NCBI GenBank assembly: GCA_947632255.1
Contig: CANROL010000003.1
Coordinates: 1 to 24,080, forward strand
Reading direction: 5' to 3'
DNA length: 24,080 nucleotides
DNA from: an uncultured Bacilli bacterium
GTDB lineage: Bacteria > Bacillota_I > Bacilli_A > RF39 > UBA660
Under the pieces are notes generated by a model. The model was not told the origin of the DNA, made no database searches, and saw nothing but the letters and a program-made list of their open reading frames with translations. A program made the translations under genes and the position numbers. Every line of letters begins with the position of its first letter. The first letter of the stretch is position 1. Positions 14,465 to 22,098 of this stretch are shown here, one piece after another.

Positions 14465-16203
14465 TTATTCTACCCTAAACGGATCATCCGCGGTTCCTTT
14501 GCCTAAAGTTAGAGAATTGGCTGTAAGGTTTATGACAGGGCGAAATCCAAACGCCTCGTTGATATAGTAACTCCCCAAGCCGCCGGGACCCGTGCTATAG
14601 TTCCACCCAACGCCAAAAAAGAAAAAACGGGGTGACATTAACCAATAATCACCATCATTATATAGATAATATTTATTATTAATCCTGGCCCAATAATCAC
14701 CTGCATATACTTGTTCATCGACAGTAGATAATCCAATTGGATATGTTAAGCTATGGGTTCCTTCACCTGCTCCTTTTATCGTATATAAATCATTTGCTTT
14801 ATCTTCACATAAGAATGTTGGTTTATCAGTTCCTTCTATTCTTGTATATGGTCCATATTCAGTATATTCATCACCTATACCTGTTCCTGTTGTAATACTT
14901 CTATCCCCACAAAATCCTGCATTTTTATCTATATATCCATCATTATATTCATCTAATAAATTCTCTTTGAACCATTTTTCTAATTCAGTTTTTGCAATAC
15001 TATCTTCATCATGGCCATTTCTTACTGGCGCATCTGGTGTATGTGTATATTGATATCCTACATATTCTGCTTGATCATTTGAATTATTAAATGGATAACT
15101 TCCTATCATTGTTCCTGTCCCTGTTTGTTCTGGTACATTTCCACTCGTTGATGTTCCTGCATATATCATTCTTATACTTCCATCACCATTTATCCGGATT
15201 ATTCGCCACCACATATCGGCATTAGATTCATAAAGTTTTGTACATGCGTTAATGCTATAATCTGTATCACTTTCACATTCTTGCTGATTTAAATAGTACT
15301 TGTAATTATTATAGGTTGAATTTTTAAACCACTTTTCACTATTAGTTTTACCAAATTTTACATAATTATTTTCTACTGTTCCCCTAAAGTAATAACTTGT
15401 TGTTCCATTTTCATCTGGCGCTTCATATAGGCCATTTTCTTGATAATTGCATCCCGAAGTACATGCACCTGAAGTTTTAGGATTAACGCATGTTTCATTA
15501 CATGATGTTCCATCAAAATGAGCTTCATTTCCTTTTGATGTTAAAGCAGGATTTAATGCCGCTAATTGAGCTAATGTTGTTTTTGCTGGTATTGTTTTTT
15601 CTGTTAATTGCACATCAACTTCGCCATTAAACTCCGCATTCATATTATGATTTTGGTCTTTATTTGTTTCTACAAATTCTATCTCTAATGTATATGTGTA
15701 TGTTGTTGTTTCTTCTACTTTCTTTGTTTCTATGGCTAATGTTACTTTGCCACTTTCTTTCCCTGTTAAATTCCCTTTTCCTATTTCTTTATCATTTTCA
15801 TCTTTTAATATATATCTTAATTCTTCAGCTTCTTTTTCACACATATTTTCAAAATCTTTATATGTTTCTTCATTACATTTTACAAATGTATTCTTTGTTA
15901 TATTTAAATATATTTCATATGTTGCTTCATTAAAGTCTGTTCCTAGTTCTATTGTTACTGCTATTTCTTTTATTAATTTATCTCCTGGTTTTGCTAAAGA
16001 GCTACTTACTTTATCCTTTGCATCATATGTTATTTTTAATAATTTAGCCGTATCAGAAGTTACTTTCCCTCCTGTACCACTTATATTTGTTTTTAGGGCA
16101 TAATAAGCAAATGTTGTTCCTATACCAATTACTCCAATTATGACAATAATTAATATAAGATATCTATAAATACCCCCCCCCCCAGAACGTGTGTTTGCTT
16201 CAT
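14465..16203 (-). CDS. Membrane-anchored surface protein with a start-proximal G11 tract (off phase as written)
   Basis: The ATG at 16203 follows AGGAG by eight bases and encodes MKQTHVL before a run of 11 G. As written, translation stops after 17 codons. With 9 or 12 G the frame runs uninterrupted to 14465 and gives 578 or 579 residues. These comprise a short basic N-terminus, a membrane helix (YLILIIVIIGVIGIGTTFAY), a beta-rich extracellular region, then a domain with SYYFRGTVENNYVKFG, WWRIIRINGDGSIRMIY and DYWLMSP ... GFRPVINL. This last pattern is typical of C-type-lectin-like (DUF6273/FGE-type) surface domains. The open frame before the first later ATG (15844) is conserved in style and includes the helix, so a start at 15844 is unlikely. 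The gene has a strong promoter and its own terminator. Confidence 0.8.
14520..14640 (-). other. Possible diversified (DGR-type) variable region at the 3' end of the surface gene
   Basis: I count 50 G or C in the 100 bases 14541-14640, about double the surroundings. The encoded segment after WLMSP begins with seven NNY codons (CGT TTT TTC TTT TTT GGC GTT) and ends in GFRPVINL. NNY runs are expected if AAY codons of a template repeat were mutated at adenines, and C-type-lectin-fold targets are known for diversity-generating retroelements. No template repeat or reverse transcriptase is present in the window, so this remains a hypothesis. Confidence 0.4.
16173..16183. repeat. Mononucleotide tract of 11 C (11 G on coding strand)
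   Basis: This is by far the longest G/C homopolymer in the window and lies 20 bases into a coding region. Such tracts change length by slipped-strand mispairing. Nine or 12 bases put the downstream frame on, while 10 or 11 give 12- or 17-residue peptides. Confidence 0.95.
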
Positions 16204-16222
16204 TTCTATCTCTCCTATTCTT

Positions 16223-16289
16223 GTAGATATTTTATTTTATCTACTTTCTTTACTATCTAAATAATATCATTTTTCTATATCTTTTTCAA
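16223..16289 (-). promoter_or_regulatory. Strong sigma-A promoter and leader hairpin of the phase-variable gene
   Basis: On the minus strand TTGAAA (16284-16289), 17 bases, TATTAT (16261-16266), with TGA directly before the -10 as an extended element. The leader of about 50 bases holds a perfect 7-bp hairpin, GTAGATA/TATCTAC (16223-16229 and 16238-16244). The hairpin may protect the messenger or affect ribosome access. Confidence 0.7.
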
Positions 16290-16299
16290 GTATTATTAT

Positions 16300-16328
16300 A
16301 TATAAAAAAGCTACTTTTGTAACTCTTT
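16300..16328 (-). terminator. Terminator of the serS operon, contains direct repeat copy 2
   Basis: The minus-strand hairpin AAAGAGTTAC-AAAA-GTAGCTTTTTT begins inside the last codons of the gene at 16311 and ends in a T-run. Bases 16309-16328 repeat 14437-14456 exactly. Confidence 0.65.
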
Positions 16329-17276
16329 TATAAATGGTTTTGTCTTATTTAAAGAATTTAATACAATACTTCTACATATTTTATCATCTTTATATTTATC
16401 TTGATAATTAGGATTATTTATTATTTTATCATATAATTCTTGTAATTTATTTATATTATCTTTACTTAATAAACTTAAAGTACTATTAAATAAACAATTT
16501 AAAATAATAGCTTCGCACATAATATCATGATAACTAAAATCTTCATCAGTAATATTAAGTAACGTTTTAAGAGTATATTTACTTAAATCATAAACTTTAG
16601 CTTGTTCAATAATATTATCTTCCTCTTTAATTACTTGTGCATTTATATTAAAATTATTTTGTACTGCTTTTCTTTCTAATTCGGGATTTAAATAAATTAA
16701 ATTATAATAACTAGCAAGTATTTCTTTTTTTATAAAAATATTTGCTTTATCTAAATAAGCTTCATATAAGCTTTTTAAAAAACATTCATTTATCTTATAA
16801 TTAGTCTTACTAATTACACTCATATTATCTTCTAAATCATCATCTAATATATTATTTTTATTTATATTATTTTCTATAAAATCTTTAATTTCATCATGTA
16901 AACAATAAGTTAAAAAAGCATCTTTATTAGGTAAAATATCTAATAATTTAGCTATTATTCTTCTAATAATTCTTTTATCATATTTACTTAAAATAATACT
17001 TTCTAAATCGGTAAAATCTTTATCTAAATGATAAGTATTATTAATAAATATTAAATAATTATATACTTTATCTTGATCTAAATTAAGTTTTAAATAGCTT
17101 TCTTTTTCCATATCTAAAACCATTAGTAAATAATTTAAATATTTATTGTATAAAGCACTATCTTTTTCGTTATTTAATTCTAGATTATATAATTTAGAAT
17201 ATAAATCTTCTAACATTCTAGATATTCTAATTAATCTATTAAATAAATTAAATTCTTCATCATTAATTAGTTGCAA
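16311..17276 (-). CDS. Uncharacterised helical protein downstream of serS
   Basis: I do not recognise this 321-residue protein. The start is probably the TTG at 17276, five bases after AGGTGG; the frame is open a little further, but an upstream GTG overlaps that site. It appears all-helical and soluble, rich in Asn, Leu, Ile, Lys and Asp, with no signal peptide or membrane helix. Noticeable stretches are NLFNRLIRISRMLEDLYSKL near the N-terminus, KYDKRIIRRIIAKLLDIL in the middle and MCEAIILNCLFNSTLSLLSK near the C-terminus. It follows serS by 31 bases and so should lie under the serine T-box. Its last codons form part of the terminator. Function unknown. Confidence 0.65.
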   Translation of the reverse strand: MQLINDEEFNLFNRLIRISRMLEDLYSKLYNLELNNEKDSALYNKYLNYLLMVLDMEKESYLKLNLDQDKVYNYLIFINNTYHLDKDFTDLESIILSKYDKRIIRRIIAKLLDILPNKDAFLTYCLHDEIKDFIENNINKNNILDDDLEDNMSVISKTNYKINECFLKSLYEAYLDKANIFIKKEILASYYNLIYLNPELERKAVQNNFNINAQVIKEEDNIIEQAKVYDLSKYTLKTLLNITDEDFSYHDIMCEAIILNCLFNSTLSLLSKDNINKLQELYDKIINNPNYQDKYKDDKICRSIVLNSLNKTKPFIKELQK

Positions 17277-17307
17277 CAAAACCACCTCTTTCCAATAAAA
17301 TATTAAT

Positions 17308-18594
17308 TTATTTTATTTTTTCAATTTTTTCTTTTCCACCCATATATGGTTGTAAAACTTTAGGAATTAAAACACTACCATCTTCTTGATAATTATTTTC
17401 TACTAAAGCAATTAAAGCTCTAGTAGATGCTAAAACAGTATTATTAAGAGTATGTAAGTAGTAATTACCTTTACTAGATTTAGCTCTAATACCAAGTCTT
17501 CTTGCTTGGGCATCAGTTAAATTAGAACAAGATCCTACTTCAAAATATTTTTGTTGTCTTGGACTCCATGCTTCAATATCACATGATTTATATTTTAAAT
17601 CAGCGAGGTCGCCACTGCAACATTCAAGTTGTCTAACTGGAATATCTAGGCTTCTAAATAATTCGACGGTATATTGCCACATTTTTTCGTACCACATATC
17701 TGATTCTTCTGGTTCACATATAACAATCATTTCTTGTTTTTCAAATTGATGAACGCGGTAAATTCCTCTTTCTTCAATTCCATGGGCTCCTACTTCTTTA
17801 CGAAAACATGGGGAATAAGAAGTCATGGTAATTGGCAAGCTTTCTTTATTTATTATTTGATCTTTAAATTTACCAATCATGGAGTGTTCACTAGTTCCAA
17901 TTAAATATAAATCTTCCCCTTCTATTTTATACATCATGGCATCCATTTCTTTAAAAGACATAACCCCGGTTACCACATCACTTCTAATCATAAAAGGTGG
18001 AATACAATAAGTAAACCCTTTATCAATCATGAAATCTCTCGCATAACTAAGCATTGCACTAGAAAGTCTTGCTATATCCCCCATTAAATAATAAAAACCA
18101 TTCCCACTTGTTCTACTACTAGCATCTTTATCTAAACCATTAAAACTATTTAAAATATCCGCATGATAAGGTATTTCATAACTTGGTACTTTAGCTTCCC
18201 CAAATCTTTTTAATTCGACATTTTCAGTATCATCTTTTCCAATTGGGACATCATCTGCGATAATATTTGGAATAACCATCATTTTAGTTTTAATTATATT
18301 ACTTAAATTTTCTTCCTCTTTGGTTAAAGCATCTATTTCATCACTCATTTTAGTTACATCTAACTTTATTTTATTTGCTTCATCAATTTTTTTATCCCGC
18401 ATTAATAAACCAATTTGTTCACTTAAGCGATTTTTCTCAGCTCTTTTTTCATCCATTTTTTGTTTAGTTTCCCGATATTTACAATCTAAATCATAAATTT
18501 CATCTACTAAAGCTAATTTTTCATCTTGAAATTTCTTTTTAATATTTTCTTTAACCATTTCCTTTTGTTCTCTTATTAATTTAATATCTATCAT
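17308..18594 (-). CDS. serS: Seryl-tRNA synthetase
   Basis: SerRS charges tRNA-Ser with serine. The 428-residue protein is the normal bacterial length. The N-terminal long antiparallel coiled coil that grips the tRNA-Ser variable arm spans about 28-105. The class II catalytic domain follows: motif 2 CFRKEVGAHGIEERGIYRVH with QFEKQE, the serine and ATP pocket residues near GTSEHSMIG and EVGSCSNLTDAQARR, and motif 3 near NTVLASTRALIALVENNYQ. The start at 18594 overlaps the stop of the HD-domain gene in ATGA, so the two are translationally coupled. Expression is expected to respond to uncharged tRNA-Ser through the T-box leader at 19103-19305. Confidence 0.97.
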   Translation of the reverse strand: MIDIKLIREQKEMVKENIKKKFQDEKLALVDEIYDLDCKYRETKQKMDEKRAEKNRLSEQIGLLMRDKKIDEANKIKLDVTKMSDEIDALTKEEENLSNIIKTKMMVIPNIIADDVPIGKDDTENVELKRFGEAKVPSYEIPYHADILNSFNGLDKDASSRTSGNGFYYLMGDIARLSSAMLSYARDFMIDKGFTYCIPPFMIRSDVVTGVMSFKEMDAMMYKIEGEDLYLIGTSEHSMIGKFKDQIINKESLPITMTSYSPCFRKEVGAHGIEERGIYRVHQFEKQEMIVICEPEESDMWYEKMWQYTVELFRSLDIPVRQLECCSGDLADLKYKSCDIEAWSPRQQKYFEVGSCSNLTDAQARRLGIRAKSSKGNYYLHTLNNTVLASTRALIALVENNYQEDGSVLIPKVLQPYMGGKEKIEKIK

Positions 18595-19085
18595 TTTATA
18601 GTCCTTCTTTCTAATTCTTCTATTAATAATTTATAACTTTTAAGATATTTATTTTTAATTCTTTGAAAATCTTTTAAACTAGGATTATTAAATCTATTTA
18701 TATTCATATTATCTAATAAATCAGCAATTTTAATTTTAATAGCTAAAATATTATCCGAGGCAATAATTCTCTTAATAAATAAATCATAATCACCTAAATC
18801 ATTAGTTAAGAGTCTTACTGTATCAATAACTACATCATTAAAATTTAACTTTTTTAAATCATTTAAAGTGAATGCTGTATCTTCAATTAAATCATGAAGT
18901 AACGCGGCACATTTACCATCTTTATCACTCATAAATGTACTAACGCGATTTAAATGTCTAATATAAATATCTCCTGCTTTATCATATTTATCTTTAAACA
19001 TCATTAAACTAAGCATATTAGCACGAGCTAAATCATCCATTTTTTTAAGTTCTTTAATTTTCTTATCATCTAAATAATCATGCAA
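18591..19085 (-). CDS. HD-domain hydrolase of the (p)ppGpp-hydrolase-like type
   Basis: The 164-residue protein starts at TTG 19085, nine bases after AAAGGA; the nearby ATG is in another frame that stops at once. It has the layout of a minimal HD phosphohydrolase. A histidine lies in YIRHLNRVSTFM (near 41-52), the HD pair is in CAALLHDLIEDTAFT (near 59-73, with HD followed by ED), and a distal Asp lies in IKIADLLDNMN (near 120-130). This resembles the hydrolase half of RelA/SpoT and the small MESH1-type enzymes that remove pyrophosphate from (p)ppGpp. No synthetase domain is present. The gene leads a T-box operon with serS. Substrate is inferred from family resemblance and is not proven. Confidence 0.8.
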   Translation of the reverse strand: MHDYLDDKKIKELKKMDDLARANMLSLMMFKDKYDKAGDIYIRHLNRVSTFMSDKDGKCAALLHDLIEDTAFTLNDLKKLNFNDVVIDTVRLLTNDLGDYDLFIKRIIASDNILAIKIKIADLLDNMNINRFNNPSLKDFQRIKNKYLKSYKLLIEELERRTIK

Positions 19086-19102
19086 TTTAAATATTCCTTT
19101 CT

Positions 19103-19305
19103 AAAAATAAAAACCCCAGAAATCTCTTTTAAGGAGCAAATTCTGCGGTACCATCCTTTATATTACTTAATTATTTTAACGCATTTTATGCGGGAGGTAT
19201 TAACTCCACTAAAGAAGAGATTTCATATTAATATTTAATTCATTTCCATCAACCATGAACTTTCTATCTAAATAATTAATATTACTTATTTCTTTTTCGT
19301 TTTCA
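19103..19305 (-). promoter_or_regulatory. Serine-type T-box leader of the HD gene-serS operon
   Basis: The minus strand carries the T-box core GATGGTACCGCAG (near 19144-19156). A terminator follows in which CCGCAGAA pairs with TTCTGGGG and then TTTTTATTTTT (19103-19108). In Stem I, AAAGAA pairs with TTCTTT and ATATTAAT with ATTAATAT. Between them lie the S-turn-like AAGTA on the 5' side and GAAATCTC on the 3' side. The natural specifier there is TCT, a serine codon, which agrees with the downstream serS. Uncharged tRNA-Ser would stabilise the antiterminator. Confidence 0.88.
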
Positions 19306-19311
19306 AGAAAT

Positions 19312-19340
19312 AATATATCACAAATTATTTATTTTAACAA
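19312..19340 (-). promoter_or_regulatory. Sigma-A promoter of the T-box operon
   Basis: TTGTTA (19335-19340), 17 bases, TATATT (19312-19317) on the minus strand, with TGA before the -10. Transcription would start near 19305, just ahead of T-box Stem I. Confidence 0.65.
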
Positions 19341-19343
19341 GGG

Positions 19344-20003
19344 CTAATTATTCTTTTTTATCGTATCACTTTTTTTAACTATATATATTTTACTTCCTTT
19401 ATAAAAAGCATAAAAGACATCTTTTAAATTAAGTTTTTTCTTAAGTAATTCATTTTCTAACCAAGTTTTATCTTTATGAATATAATCTAAAGCTTTAGTT
19501 TGAATACTACCATCAATTATTAAAGGCATAGGATAAGCACTTTTTATTTTAAAGAAATTATATTTAAATATAGATAACTTCCCATTAGGTTCTAAAAAAG
19601 CATATTCTACTTGTTCAATATCTCTTATTTCTTTTTGTCTTAAACTAAGAAGTAGGTCATCCATACTATATCTTTGTTTAACCATTTCATGATAATTAAT
19701 CTTCCCATTTACAATTATTAAAGATGGTTTACCACCAAAGATAGTTCTAAATGTTCGTGATTTTATTGAAATATACGCTAAAACTAATTCTAATATAACT
19801 AATATAGATATAGGTAGAATTGTTAAAAATATTGAATCATTAATATTTTCAATAGATATAGCGACTAACTCGGCAATTAATATTGAAACAATTAAATCTA
19901 TTACCCCTAATTGTCCTACTTCTCTTTTACCCATAATACGATAGGCTAAAGTAATAAAAAAATAAAAGAATAAAGTTCGATATACAACATTAAATAATTC
20001 CAT
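19344..20003 (-). CDS. DUF421 (YetF/YrbG-type) membrane protein
   Basis: The 219-residue product starts at ATG 20003, preceded by GGTGA six bases upstream; the frame is open upstream but those codons are Ile repeats without a good ribosome binding site. Three membrane helices (about 5-25, 32-52 and 57-80) carry the family signature RTLFFYFFITLAYRIMGKREVGQLGVIDLIVSI. The cytoplasmic DUF421 domain then shows IFGGKPSLIIVNGKINYHEM, YSMDDLLLSLRQKEIRDI and ALDYIHKDKTWLENEL. Members in spore formers contribute to spore or cell-envelope properties, and the exact role is unclear. In B. subtilis the related yrbG lies beside yrzE, which is also true here, although the two genes now diverge. Confidence 0.9.
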   Translation of the reverse strand: MELFNVVYRTLFFYFFITLAYRIMGKREVGQLGVIDLIVSILIAELVAISIENINDSIFLTILPISILVILELVLAYISIKSRTFRTIFGGKPSLIIVNGKINYHEMVKQRYSMDDLLLSLRQKEIRDIEQVEYAFLEPNGKLSIFKYNFFKIKSAYPMPLIIDGSIQTKALDYIHKDKTWLENELLKKKLNLKDVFYAFYKGSKIYIVKKSDTIKKNN

Positions 20004-20075
20004 AATCTTCACCATTATTATTATGATAATATTCATATTTTTTTAATCATTTAATATATTTTACTAGGTGATTAT

Positions 20076-20456
20076 ATGTATAAGTTTTTAGAATATTTAA
20101 AATATTTAGGTTTATTTTTCTTATTTATTTTGATTATAACTATAATTATATCTTTAATTAATTTAACTAATATTAATACTAATCTAATATCCAAAATAGG
20201 TATTATATTAAGCGCATTATCTTTCTTTATTATTAGTGCTAAAGCTAGTAATGATTTTAATGAAAAAGGTTATTTATTAGGTTTAAAATTAGGTTTAATA
20301 ATGATTATTATTTTAGTTATAACTAATTTAATAATATTCCATAGTTCTTTTAAAATAGATTGTTTAATTTATTATATTATATTATTAGCATCTAGTATTT
20401 TAGGTGGTTCTTTTGGCAAAAATATTAAGATAAAAAAATTAATTCCTAAAAAATAA
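20076..20456 (+). CDS. yrzE: TIGR04086-type small membrane protein (YrzE-like)
   Basis: This 126-residue protein starts at ATG 20076 after AGGTGAT. Four membrane helices (about 8-28, 38-55, 69-88 and 96-113) are joined by short loops. The ISAKASNDFNEKGYLLGLKLG loop and the GGSFGKNIK ending match the TIGR04086 family, whose members sit near tgt and yajC in Bacilli. Function is unknown; a link to sporulation or to protein translocation has been suggested only by location. Here the gene is transcribed opposite to tgt and to the DUF421 gene, unlike the B. subtilis order. A terminator overlaps its stop codon. Confidence 0.8.
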   Translation: MYKFLEYLKYLGLFFLFILIITIIISLINLTNINTNLISKIGIILSALSFFIISAKASNDFNEKGYLLGLKLGLIMIIILVITNLIIFHSSFKIDCLIYYIILLASSILGGSFGKNIKIKKLIPKK

Positions 20457-20482
20457 AGAGAGTTCAAAATGAATTCTCTTTT
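20455..20482 (+). terminator. Rho-independent terminator of yrzE
   Basis: AAAGAGAGTTC pairs with GAATTCTCTTT (one G-T pair) around an AAAAT loop, ending in TTTT. The stem begins within the stop codon. Confidence 0.7.
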
Positions 20483-20485
20483 GCC

Positions 20486-20598
20486 TTAGATAGTCTTACA
20501 TGTCCCTAAAGCTATGAAACTTTTCACAATGCTATCCCTGCTATTTTAAATTTAGATAGTCTTATATGTCCCTCGAATAAATTCTTCACAACGCTACC
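20486..20598. repeat. Twin structured repeat, two copies 66 bases apart
   Basis: Copy 1 (20486-20534) and copy 2 (20552-20597) share TTAGATAGTCTTAyATGTCC followed by CT at one end and TTCACAAyGCTAyC at the other; the 11-17 bases between differ. The ends pair as GATAG with CTATC. In copy 2 the change to CTACC keeps a G-U pair only in the minus-strand RNA, which suggests the RNA is read from the minus strand. The differing middles can each form a small hairpin. No known RNA family was recognised. It lies downstream of tgt and its small partner gene, facing yrzE. Confidence 0.75.
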
Positions 20599-20614
20599 AA
20601 ATTAGAGCTTTAAG

Positions 20615-20914
20615 TTAAAATAATTTAATTTCATTAGTATTTAAATCAATATAAGAATCTTCACTATAATATTTTTTATTTAAAGGATTAGTTAATTTAT
20701 CTTCTAAATAATTATTAGTATATAAATCTTTTAAATATACCTTATTTGTACATATATCAGCATCATAACATTTTTTAGCTTGATATAAAAATTCTTCTTC
20801 AACAACTTTAATTAAATTATCTTGATGATTTTTATATATTTTATACATTAAAGGAACAAGGATAATAATTAAAATAATTATAATAGTTAAAATAATAACT
20901 TTTTTATTATTCAT
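20615..20914 (-). CDS. Small single-pass membrane protein downstream of tgt
   Basis: The 99-residue product starts at ATG 20914, five bases after GGAGGG and overlapping the end of tgt by eight bases. A basic N-terminus (MNNKK) leads into one membrane helix near 6-24. The extracellular part has two Cys (near 49 and 54) and a C-terminal segment, VYLKDLYTNNYLEDKLTNPL then YYSEDSYI, that resembles the C-terminal end of type II/IV pseudopilins (a L-x-x-G-Y-L and N-P pattern). The pilin-like resemblance is weak, and no prepilin cleavage site is evident. It occupies the place of yajC in the tgt operon of Bacilli but does not look like YajC. Confidence 0.65.
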   Translation of the reverse strand: MNNKKVIILTIIIILIIILVPLMYKIYKNHQDNLIKVVEEEFLYQAKKCYDADICTNKVYLKDLYTNNYLEDKLTNPLNKKYYSEDSYIDLNTNEIKLF

Positions 20915-22031
20915 AATGCCCTCCATAAAAATCATTAATAAACTTTTCTCTAAATTCTAATAAAGTATCATTTTTTATAGCCTCTCTTATTTGTTCCATT
21001 AAATGAATTAAAAAGCGAATATTATGAATTGATAATAATCTTTGTCCAAAAGTTTCATCACTTACTATTAAATGACGAATATAAGCTTTTGTATAATGTT
21101 TACATGCATAACAATCACATTCAAAGTCTATTGGAGTAAAGTCTTCTTTATATTTGGCATTTTTCACATTTATTTTACCATGATTAGTAAAAGCATGACC
21201 ATGTCTAGCTAAACGAGTTGGTAAAACACAATCAAAAATATCTATTCCTCTTATTACCCCTTCAATTAAATCTATAGGTTCACCTACCCCCATTAAATAG
21301 CGAATTTTATCTTCAGGTAAATAAGGAATACTATATTCTATAGCTTTATACATATCTTCTTTAGATTCATTATCATTAGCCACTCCCCCAATACTATAAC
21401 CATCAAAATCAAGTTTAACAGTTTCTTCCGCGGAATACTTTCTTAAATCAGGAAAATATCCCCCTTGAACAATCCCAAATAACATTTGATTAGGATTATT
21501 ATGAACCTCTTTACCTCTTTTAGCCCATCTTATAGTTCTTTTAATACTTTGTTCCATATATTCATAACTAGCACTAGCCGGAGGGCATTCATCAAAAGAC
21601 ATAGCAATATCACTGTCAAGTTTATTTTGAATAGCAATCGATTTTTCAGGAGTTAAAAATAATTTATCCCCGTTTAAATGATTTTTAAATACTACTCCTT
21701 CTTCACTAATATCTTTAGGATTCGCCAGTGAAAAAACTTGATAACCACCAGAATCCGTAAGAATAGGTCCATCCCAATTCATGAATTTATGTAAACCACC
21801 TGCTTTAAAGACTATATCCTCTCCTGGTCTAAGCCATAAGTGATAGGTATTAGCAAGAATAATCCCGGCACCTGCATCTTTCACTTCTTCTGGTGCTAAA
21901 GTCTTAACTGTTGCTTGAGTTCCCACCGGCATAAACATTGGTGTTTCATATTTTACATTATTATATATAAAAGAGCCTAATCTACCTTTAGTATTTTTTT
22001 CTTTTTTCTCTAATTTATAAACAAATTTCAT
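20907..22031 (-). CDS. tgt: tRNA-guanine transglycosylase (queuine tRNA-ribosyltransferase)
   Basis: Tgt exchanges G34 for preQ1 in tRNAs with GUN anticodons, a step toward queuosine. I chose ATG 22031, five bases after GGTGA, giving 374 residues; the frame is open 15 codons further up but crosses the promoter. Active-site features include DSGGYQVFS, with its catalytic Asp region, and FDECPP, GGVAND, GVGEPIDL and FDCVLPTRLARHG. The zinc site is the Cys cluster CDCYACKHYTKAYIRHL with a His in LLSIHN. The fold is complete. No preQ1 riboswitch is visible upstream. A small membrane-protein gene overlaps the 3' end. Confidence 0.96.
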   Translation of the reverse strand: MKFVYKLEKKEKNTKGRLGSFIYNNVKYETPMFMPVGTQATVKTLAPEEVKDAGAGIILANTYHLWLRPGEDIVFKAGGLHKFMNWDGPILTDSGGYQVFSLANPKDISEEGVVFKNHLNGDKLFLTPEKSIAIQNKLDSDIAMSFDECPPASASYEYMEQSIKRTIRWAKRGKEVHNNPNQMLFGIVQGGYFPDLRKYSAEETVKLDFDGYSIGGVANDNESKEDMYKAIEYSIPYLPEDKIRYLMGVGEPIDLIEGVIRGIDIFDCVLPTRLARHGHAFTNHGKINVKNAKYKEDFTPIDFECDCYACKHYTKAYIRHLIVSDETFGQRLLSIHNIRFLIHLMEQIREAIKNDTLLEFREKFINDFYGGHYE

Positions 22032-22047
22032 CAATTTCACCAAAATA

Positions 22048-22076
22048 ATTGTACCAAATTTCGAAAAAAATAACAA
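22048..22076 (-). promoter_or_regulatory. Candidate sigma-A promoter of tgt
   Basis: TTGTTA (22071-22076), 17 bases, TACAAT (22048-22053) on the minus strand. The -35 lies inside the right arm of the preceding terminator. The start site would fall about 10 bases before the ATG, leaving the ribosome binding site at the extreme 5' end, so this is tentative. Confidence 0.4.
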
Positions 22077-22095
22077 GGTTTATAGACCTTGTTAT
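22062..22095 (-). terminator. Strong terminator after the cysteine-rich gene
   Basis: ATAACAAGGT (22070-22079) pairs perfectly with ACCTTGTTAT (22086-22095), a 10-bp stem with a six-base loop, and seven T follow on the minus strand. Confidence 0.9.
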
Positions 22096-22098
22096 AAT

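Noticed and set aside
15664..16103. Long open frames on the plus strand across the N-terminal part of the phase-variable gene
   Set aside because: Their products are low-complexity runs of Leu, Phe, Ser and Met, typical antisense shadows of the real minus-strand gene, and no ribosome binding site was seen.
20486..20598. Short CRISPR array
   Set aside because: Only two copies, with two conserved blocks each that pair with one another; the layout is a stem-loop with a variable loop, not repeat-spacer.
22032..22098. preQ1 riboswitch before tgt
   Set aside because: The short region is taken up by a terminator and a short leader; there is no pseudoknot-forming aptamer.
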